Shown here: one piece after another, positions 31,185 to 35,969 of the stretch | How the letters are laid out: every line of letters starts with the position of its first letter | How positions within the stretch are numbered: position 1 is the first letter of the stretch | NCBI GenBank assembly: GCA_005787035.1 | Contig: SYCI01000021.1 | Location: forward strand, 1-35,969 | Reading direction: 5' to 3' | Length of the DNA stretch: 35,969 bases | Source of the DNA: Actinomycetota bacterium | GTDB lineage: Bacteria > Actinomycetota > Acidimicrobiia > Acidimicrobiales > Ilumatobacteraceae | Notes under the pieces: generated by a model | What the model was told of the DNA's origin: nothing | Seen by the model: only the letters and a program-made list of their open reading frames with translations | Database searches by the model: none | Made by a program: the position numbers and the translations under genes

Positions 31185-32204
31185 GTGAGCACATCGGCCG
31201 ACACGGGTGGCGCGCATCGCTCGCACCGGGACTGGTACTGGTTCCTCGGCCGAGCCGGCCAGTTCCTGATCGCGACCGGCGTCCTCCTCTTTCTCTTCGT
31301 CGGTTACCAACTCTGGGGTACGGGCATCGAGGAGACCCAGGCACAGAATCGACTTCAGGACCGCTTCGAAGAGACCATCACCACGGCACCGGCGACCGAA
31401 ACTCCGGAAGCTGACACACGACCGATCACTATCGAATCGGGTGACCCGATCGCGATCCTGCGGATTCCGCGCATCGGCGTGGAGAAATACGTCGTCGAAG
31501 GAGTCGAACCCGACGATCTGAAGAAGGGACCCGGTCACTACCCGCATTCGGTTCAGCCGGGACGACTCGGCAACTTCGCGGTCGCCGGCCACCGCACGAC
31601 GTACGGCGAACCCTTCCGCAATCTCGACCAACTCGATAACGGTGACGAGATCACGGTGCTCGACGCCAAGGGTCGAGAGTTCGTCTATCTCGTCACCGGA
31701 ATCACGATCGTGAGCCCATCCGACACGTGGGTCGTCACGACCACGGACCCCGACACGGCCGTGCTCACGCTCACGACCTGCCATCCGGAGTTCTCGGCCA
31801 AGCAGAGACTCGTCGTGTCGGCGCAGCTAGCCACCGAGCGGACGTCATTCGCCCCAGACGACGCGTTCGTCGTGGGCGACGGCTACGCGCTCCCCCAGAA
31901 TCCACCGACCACCGCCGATCCATCGGTGATCACCACAACTCCCCCCGACATCACCGACGACTCGACGATGATCCGCGAGATCGAGACGTTCGATGCCGGT
32001 TGGTTCTCCGATACGAGTGCGTGGCCCGATCTCGGAATCTGGCTCGCCGTCGAGATCGCCTTCGTGGTGGTCCTGTGGCGATTCGCGCGAGACCGGAGTC
32101 GGGTAACGCGGCTCACGACACTGGCGATCGGCGCCCTGCCCGGACTGGTCTTCCTCTACTTCGTCTTCCAGAACGTGAGCCGGCTCCTACCGCCCAATCT
32201 CTGA
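31185..32204 (+). CDS. Class E sortase with extra C-terminal membrane helices
   Basis: Membrane transpeptidase of 339 residues that anchors surface proteins to the cell wall. An N-terminal helix (about 22-44), a proline/threonine linker and the sortase barrel follow. The catalytic set is His136 (AVAGHRTTYG), Cys199 (TLTTCHPEFSA) and Arg208 (KQRLVV); TLTTC is the class E form. After the barrel come a TP-rich linker and two hydrophobic helices (about 284-302 and 311-333), which ordinary class E sortases lack. No LAXTG-type substrate is visible nearby. GTG start with a near-leaderless -10. Its stop codon directly abuts that of the crotonase gene. Confidence 0.88.
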   Translation: MSTSADTGGAHRSHRDWYWFLGRAGQFLIATGVLLFLFVGYQLWGTGIEETQAQNRLQDRFEETITTAPATETPEADTRPITIESGDPIAILRIPRIGVEKYVVEGVEPDDLKKGPGHYPHSVQPGRLGNFAVAGHRTTYGEPFRNLDQLDNGDEITVLDAKGREFVYLVTGITIVSPSDTWVVTTTDPDTAVLTLTTCHPEFSAKQRLVVSAQLATERTSFAPDDAFVVGDGYALPQNPPTTADPSVITTTPPDITDDSTMIREIETFDAGWFSDTSAWPDLGIWLAVEIAFVVVLWRFARDRSRVTRLTTLAIGALPGLVFLYFVFQNVSRLLPPNL

Positions 32205-32942
32205 TCAGCGCCCTTCGAAACGGGGCGCACGCTTCTCCATGAAGGCGCGGCGCCCCTCGATCGCATCGTCACTGTTCCAGGCCGCGAGCCGCGCGGACTC
32301 CATGTGATCGTCGGAAACTTCTCGACCCGGTGCCGATGAAACACCCTCGAGAATCGCCTTGTGCGCAGCGATGGTGAGTGGCGCGAGAAGTGCCAATTCG
32401 TCGGCCCACGCCAGAGCGTCGTTCACGTCGCCGATGCGATGAACGAATCCACCGAGCAACGTCGACGCCTCGATCGACTCTCCGGTGAGGAGCATGTATC
32501 GCGCCGGGCTCCATCCAGCTTCCTGGGTGACGCGTTCGACCGTCCAGCGATCGACGGCGAGTCCCAACTTGGCCGCCGGAACACCGAAGCGACTCGATGC
32601 CGTGGCCATGCGTAGATCGCACGCCGCCGCGAGTTGGGTGCCGGCACCAAGGGCTGGGCCGTCCACGGCCGCCAACGTGAGCACGTCGAGGGCGCCGAAA
32701 CCACGCAGTACCGAGAGCAAGGTGTCGGTGAAGACACCGAGTTCGACGCCGGTGAGATCGGCACCGCTACAGAAGGCCGGTGGTGCACCCGACAACACGA
32801 GGACCCGGGCGTCCGACCGACGGACCATCGTCTGCGCGTCGGCGATCGCGTGCAGCGTTTCGAGGTCGACCGCATTGCGCTTTTCCGGACGATCGATCAC
32901 GACCGATACGACTCGCCCGCGCACTTCGGTTCGAACTGCCAC
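32205..32942 (-). CDS. Crotonase-family protein, EchA6-like
   Basis: Enoyl-CoA hydratase/isomerase-fold protein of 245 residues. The oxyanion-hole segments are APPAFCSGADLTG and DGPALGAGTQLAAACDL. In true hydratases the next segment supplies two catalytic glutamates; here it reads FGVPAAKLGLAVDRWTVERV, with alanine where the first Glu is expected. The whole pattern, including MEKRAPRFEG at the end, is close to mycobacterial EchA6, which binds long acyl-CoAs without hydratase activity. The GTG at 32942 follows TACGGT after 6 bases; an in-frame ATG at 32978 would cross the promoter and the opposite start. Convergent with sortase. Confidence 0.88.
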   Translation of the reverse strand: MAVRTEVRGRVVSVVIDRPEKRNAVDLETLHAIADAQTMVRRSDARVLVLSGAPPAFCSGADLTGVELGVFTDTLLSVLRGFGALDVLTLAAVDGPALGAGTQLAAACDLRMATASSRFGVPAAKLGLAVDRWTVERVTQEAGWSPARYMLLTGESIEASTLLGGFVHRIGDVNDALAWADELALLAPLTIAAHKAILEGVSSAPGREVSDDHMESARLAAWNSDDAIEGRRAFMEKRAPRFEGR

Positions 32943-32948
32943 GTTCTC

Positions 32949-32954
32949 ACCGTA
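32949..32954 (-). promoter_or_regulatory. -10 element of the crotonase gene
   Basis: TACGGT on the minus strand, 6 bases before the GTG at 32942. Only 5 bp separate it from the plus-strand -10 at 32960. Confidence 0.5.
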
Positions 32955-32959
32955 CTCGC

Positions 32960-32965
32960 TAGGGT
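32960..32965 (+). promoter_or_regulatory. -10 element of the small membrane protein gene
   Basis: TAGGGT followed by 6 bases and the GTG at 32972. Confidence 0.5.
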
Positions 32966-32971
32966 TCTTCC

Positions 32972-33247
32972 GTGACATCGAACGAGCGGCAACCGAACGT
33001 CGATCCCGTTCGAATCCGTCGGCAACGCATCGCCCACTGGACGCTCCTTGCCAACCGGGTCGGCTACTTGCTCTACGCCGTGGCCATCGCTCTCTTCGTC
33101 ATGGCCTTCGCCTTCGGATTCAAAGGTGTTCTGGTCACGCTCATCACGATCTTCCTGATCGCCGGTTCGATCCTGTTGGCCCCGGCGATCATCCTCGGTT
33201 ACGCCATCAAAGCCGCCGAACGCGACGATCGTGAGCGCGGCCTCTAG
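32972..33247 (+). CDS. Small membrane protein of unknown function
   Basis: A 91-residue protein I do not recognise. The N-terminal basic part (VRIRRQRIAHW) is followed by two membrane helices (about 28-49 and 51-76, GVLVTLITIFLIAGSILLAP) and a charged tail KAAERDDRERGL. The positive-inside rule places both ends in the cytoplasm. The start is GTG with a leaderless -10. It is divergent from the crotonase gene and 48 bases before a TetR gene on the same strand. No functional hint beyond the context. Confidence 0.75.
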   Translation: MTSNERQPNVDPVRIRRQRIAHWTLLANRVGYLLYAVAIALFVMAFAFGFKGVLVTLITIFLIAGSILLAPAIILGYAIKAAERDDRERGL

Positions 33248-33275
33248 CCGCATGGAATCGTCCACGATCAGCCGT

Positions 33276-33281
33276 TACCGT
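33276..33281 (+). promoter_or_regulatory. Possible -10 of the TetR gene
   Basis: TACCGT, 14 bases before the ATG at 33296, implying a leader of about 7 bases. It is the weakest of this set. Confidence 0.3.
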
Positions 33282-33295
33282 GAGGCTCGACCGAC

Positions 33296-33883
33296 ATGGC
33301 CATGAGACTCCCCGCCCCGGAACGACGCGAACAGTTGCTGTCGGTCGCTCTCACTGTGTTCGCCCAGCACGGCTACCACGACACGTCGATGAACGACGTC
33401 GCCGAGGCCGCCGGCATCACCAAGCCCGTTCTGTATCAGCACTTCGCATCGAAGCGTGAGCTCTTTCTCGACGTCATCGAAGAGGCCGGGCATCGGATGA
33501 TCTCGGCGATCACGACCCAGGCCACCACCGACACCGATGGTCGTCGACGGACCGAGCTCGGCTTCCGCGCCTACTTCACGTGGGTCGCCGAAGATCACGA
33601 TGCCTTCTTGCTCCTGTTCGGGAGCGGCTCACGTCGCGATGCCGAGTTCGCCGATGCCGTGCGCCAGTTCACCTCGAAGGTTGCCGACGCCATCGAGCCG
33701 CTCATCACCGCCGACATCGACGCGTCGCACCGACGAACGCTCGCCTATGCGATCGTCGGCATGACCGAGGCGATCTCACGGCGACTCGTCGAGGACGGCG
33801 CCAAGTTCGATCCCGACTTCGTGGCCCGACAGGTGAGCGATCTCGCCTGGGCCGGACTACGTGCCGTTCAACGGCCGCGTTGA
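33296..33883 (+). CDS. TetR-family transcriptional regulator
   Basis: Dimeric repressor of 195 residues. The N-terminal helix-turn-helix is textbook TetR: REQLLSVALTVFAQHGYHDTSMNDVAEAAG then ITKPVLYQHFASKRELF (about 11-59). The C-terminal ligand domain (about 75-190) contains FRAYFTWVAEDHDAFLLLFG, seen in regulators of lipid metabolism, but the ligand is unknown. An ATG two codons downstream is also possible. Nearby acyl-CoA genes (crotonase, thioesterase) are reasonable targets; this is inference. Its stop is one base from that of the convergent methyltransferase. Confidence 0.92.
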   Translation: MAMRLPAPERREQLLSVALTVFAQHGYHDTSMNDVAEAAGITKPVLYQHFASKRELFLDVIEEAGHRMISAITTQATTDTDGRRRTELGFRAYFTWVAEDHDAFLLLFGSGSRRDAEFADAVRQFTSKVADAIEPLITADIDASHRRTLAYAIVGMTEAISRRLVEDGAKFDPDFVARQVSDLAWAGLRAVQRPR

Positions 33884-33884
33884 C

Positions 33885-34517
33885 TCAATCCACGCGACGC
33901 AACACGCGCAGGCTGCCGGTCGCCGACTCCTCCACGAAGAGACCACTGTCCAGCGCCGGTCGGTAGATCTGCTCGTACGGCGGTCGCCCGCCGTCGGCGG
34001 GGTCGGGAAAGACATCGTGGATCGCCAGAGTTCCACCCGGCGCCACGTGCGGGGTCCAGAGTTCGTAATCGAGTCGGGCCGGCTCCACGCCGTGGCCACC
34101 ATCGATGAACAAGAAGGCGAGTGGAGCCTTCCAGTTGCGGGCGACGGTCGGTGAGGCGCCCACCACCGCGATCACGACGTCTTCGAGCCCGGCGCGGGCG
34201 ATCGTGCGACGGAAGTGCGGCAGTGTGTCGATGAGTCCGGTCTCAGGATCGACCAACGTTTCGTCGTGCCACTCCCATCCGGGTTGGTTCTCTTCGGATC
34301 CGCGATGGTGGTCGACCGCGAATACCACAGTGTCGTTCGCTCGCGCCGCGGCACCGAGCCACACCGTCGATCGACCGCAATACGAACCGACTTCGAGAAG
34401 AGGGAGTCCCGGCCGGCGTGCAGCTGCCTCCGAGGCGGCGCGATGGAGGGCGTCACCCTCGTCGACGGGCATGAAGCCGACGGCGCTCGACGCGACGTCG
34501 CGTAGATGCTGATCCAT
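33885..34517 (-). CDS. Class I SAM-dependent methyltransferase (Methyltransf_24 type)
   Basis: Rossmann-fold methyltransferase of 210 residues. Motif I is LLEVGSYCGRSTVWLG (about 40-55); the acidic strand-2 end is FAVDHHRG; the post-motif LAFLFIDGGHGVEPARLDYELW and PGGTLAIHDVF resemble TylF/cephalosporin-hydroxylase-like O-methyltransferases with a metal-binding DG.H. The substrate is unknown. It lies 16 bases after the nitroreductase gene on the same strand, so the two are probably one operon. Confidence 0.85.
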   Translation of the reverse strand: MDQHLRDVASSAVGFMPVDEGDALHRAASEAAARRPGLPLLEVGSYCGRSTVWLGAAARANDTVVFAVDHHRGSEENQPGWEWHDETLVDPETGLIDTLPHFRRTIARAGLEDVVIAVVGASPTVARNWKAPLAFLFIDGGHGVEPARLDYELWTPHVAPGGTLAIHDVFPDPADGGRPPYEQIYRPALDSGLFVEESATGSLRVLRRVD

Positions 34518-34533
34518 GGTGGTCAGCGAACGC

Positions 34534-35193
34534 TCACCAAGTGTCCCAGTGGATGATCGAGTCGGCGTCCGGACGCTGCGCCGGCTTGAAATCGGTTCCC
34601 TTGGTGAACGCGAGAGGTGACAAACAGACCTGTTGCACGGTCTCGAAGGGGATGCCGAGTACGTCGGCCGCCTGCTGCTCCATCATGAGGTGCACGGTGG
34701 TCCAAGCGGTGCCGAGACCGCGGGCCCGGGCGGCGAGCATGAAACTCCACATGGCCGGGAGAACGTTGCCCATGAGCGACGAAGTCATCATGCCGGGCGC
34801 GTTCTCGGCGCGGGCACCGACGTTGCACGCGATCACGAGTGCCGGCGCATCACCCATGTGATCACCGAGATAGTCGGCCGAGTCGGCCGAACGCTGTTGC
34901 TGGGCATTGGCGGTCGATTCACCCTTGTCGATGCTGCGGATGTACACGCCGTCCATCGACTGATAGATCGAGTAGCACTGGCGATAGATGTCGCCGATGG
35001 CCTTGCGCTTGGCCGGATCCTTCACGATCACGAACTGCATGGTCATGTTGTTGGAGCCCGACGGTGACTGCATGGCGACCGACACGCACTCCCGAATGAG
35101 CTGATCGGGAACCTCTCGCGAGAAGTCGAGTCGCTTGCGAACCGCCCGGGTCGTCGAGAGGAGTTGGTCGGGGTCCAAGGGAAGCAGTGCCAT
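34534..35193 (-). CDS. Nitroreductase-family FMN-dependent oxidoreductase
   Basis: FMN flavoprotein of 219 residues that uses NAD(P)H to reduce nitro compounds, quinones or similar acceptors. FMN-binding parts: STTRAVRKRLDFSREVP near the N terminus, SPSGSNNMTMQFVIVKD (43-59), the central NVLPAMWSFMLAARARGLGTAW and the end LGIPFETVQQVCLSPLAF. It forms a swapped dimer in the family. The ATG at 35193 follows TAGGGT after 7 bases, a leaderless start. An in-frame extension to 35424 would overlap the opposite thioesterase gene and is rejected. Confidence 0.9.
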   Translation of the reverse strand: MALLPLDPDQLLSTTRAVRKRLDFSREVPDQLIRECVSVAMQSPSGSNNMTMQFVIVKDPAKRKAIGDIYRQCYSIYQSMDGVYIRSIDKGESTANAQQQRSADSADYLGDHMGDAPALVIACNVGARAENAPGMMTSSLMGNVLPAMWSFMLAARARGLGTAWTTVHLMMEQQAADVLGIPFETVQQVCLSPLAFTKGTDFKPAQRPDADSIIHWDTW

Positions 35194-35200
35194 GGCCGTG

Positions 35201-35206
35201 ACCCTA
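35201..35206 (-). promoter_or_regulatory. -10 element of the nitroreductase gene
   Basis: TAGGGT on the minus strand with 7 bases to the ATG at 35193, a leaderless arrangement. Confidence 0.55.
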
Positions 35207-35263
35207 TCCGTGACACCCCGATCCGTCGTCGCCGGATGACCCGATCGACCCGAGTCGTCGTGC

Positions 35264-35269
35264 GAGAAT
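35264..35269 (+). promoter_or_regulatory. -10 element of the thioesterase gene
   Basis: GAGAAT followed by 6 bases and the GTG at 35276. The same hexamer and spacing serve the acyl-CoA dehydrogenase at the other end of the window. Confidence 0.45.
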
Positions 35270-35275
35270 GAGCAC

Positions 35276-35969
35276 GTGTCCGACACCCTCCAAGGCCTGA
35301 TCGACCTACTCGACCTCGAGCCGATCGAGGTCAACATCGTCCGCGGCCGTTCACCGCAAGAGAACCGCCAGCGAGTGTTCGGTGGGCAGGTGGCCGGGCA
35401 GGCTCTGGTGGCCGCTGGTCGCACCGTCGACGACCGCGATCGACGAGTTCATTCGCTCCACGCCTATTTCCTTCGGCCCGGCGACCCCACGGCGCCGATC
35501 CTGTACGACGTCGACCGCATCCGCGACGGCCGTAGTTTCACCACGCGGCGAGTGGTCGCGATCCAACACGGTCAGGCGATCTTCAATCTGCAGGCGTCGT
35601 TCCACGCACCCGAAGAGGGCATGTCGCATCAGACCCCGATGCCCGACGTGCCGGCGGCCGACACTCTCCCGGACTTCAAGACGCGCATGGCTCCTCACAA
35701 AGAGATGCTCGGCGAGTGGTACGACCGGCCCCGGCCCATCGACATTCGTTACGTGGAGGGCGACCCGATGTCGCGATCGCGCACTCCGACCGATCGCCAG
35801 CGCGTGTGGCTCCGTGCCGACGGAACACTCCCCGACGACCCCACGCTCCACGCGTGCATCGTCACCTATGCGAGCGACATGACTCTCCTCGACACCACAC
35901 TGCTGCCGCACGGACTGGCCTGGACCGACAACGTGCAGATGGCCAGTCTCGACCACGCGATGTGGTTTC
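35276..35969 (+). CDS. tesB: Acyl-CoA thioesterase II (TesB-like), cut by window edge
   Basis: Double-hotdog thioesterase that hydrolyses acyl-CoA to the free acid and CoA. 231 codons are present of about 285 expected. The first hotdog carries VFGGQVAGQALVAAGRTV and HSLHAYFLRPGDP (about 35-73), then YDVDRIRDGRSFTTRRVVAIQHG and FNLQASFH. The second begins about residue 150 (DIRYVEGDPM), with ACIVTYASDMTLLDT and LDHAMWF at the edge. The GTG start is in the frame of the conserved protein; an ATG 8 bases upstream is out of frame. Leaderless -10 upstream. Divergent from the nitroreductase gene. Confidence 0.93.
   Translation, partial: MSDTLQGLIDLLDLEPIEVNIVRGRSPQENRQRVFGGQVAGQALVAAGRTVDDRDRRVHSLHAYFLRPGDPTAPILYDVDRIRDGRSFTTRRVVAIQHGQAIFNLQASFHAPEEGMSHQTPMPDVPAADTLPDFKTRMAPHKEMLGEWYDRPRPIDIRYVEGDPMSRSRTPTDRQRVWLRADGTLPDDPTLHACIVTYASDMTLLDTTLLPHGLAWTDNVQMASLDHAMWF

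Overview
The window looks like chromosomal core sequence from a high-GC actinobacterium, most likely of the class Acidimicrobiia. The reasons are the gene families: a WhiB regulator next to a PdtaS-type sensor kinase, DUF3090, an SCO1664-type kinase-like protein, DUF3107, a class E sortase and a coenzyme-F420-type FrhB protein. Many genes also have a -10-like hexamer only 6-9 bases before an ATG or GTG, the arrangement of leaderless transcripts common in Actinomycetota. Coding density is very high; no gap exceeds about 220 bp. I see no rRNA, tRNA, CRISPR array, insertion sequence or prophage.

Region 1 (1-6715): a partial acyl-CoA dehydrogenase on the minus strand, then a plus-strand nitrogen/cation block: a lone winged-helix protein, a CPA2 cation:proton antiporter, and two ammonium transporter-PII pairs (amt-glnK, amt-glnK). 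The antiporter's C-terminal ~240 residues resemble the middle part of GlnD, the PII-modifying enzyme, with its metal-binding HD residues lost. A GlnR-type box precedes the first amt. This is the most interesting locus of the window.

Region 2 (6716-12639): a nucleotidyltransferase coupled to a form II CoxL-like molybdenum hydroxylase (minus), an FrhB-like iron-sulfur flavoprotein, an HSL-family esterase and a family 5 uracil-DNA glycosylase. Region 3 (12664-15582): a four-gene plus-strand operon of histidine phosphatase, DUF3090, SCO1664-type protein and an unknown protein, closed by an unusual run of hairpins. Region 4 (15590-19128): etfB-etfA, a diacylglycerol-kinase-family lipid kinase and a glycerophosphodiester phosphodiesterase.

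Region 5 (19346-24609): whiB, a PdtaS-like kinase, DUF3107, a SufR-like iron-sulfur regulator divergent from an ApbC/Mrp scaffold ATPase, then a sulfite-oxidase-like molybdoenzyme and a SixA-like phosphatase whose start codons overlap on opposite strands. Region 6 (24619-31122): a complete System I cytochrome c maturation operon, ccmABCDEFGHI, read on the minus strand with mostly overlapping genes. Region 7 (31185-35969): a class E sortase, an EchA6-like crotonase, a small membrane protein, a TetR regulator, a methyltransferase, a nitroreductase-family protein and a partial TesB thioesterase.

All assignments rest on reading the translated sequence by eye. No database search was run.
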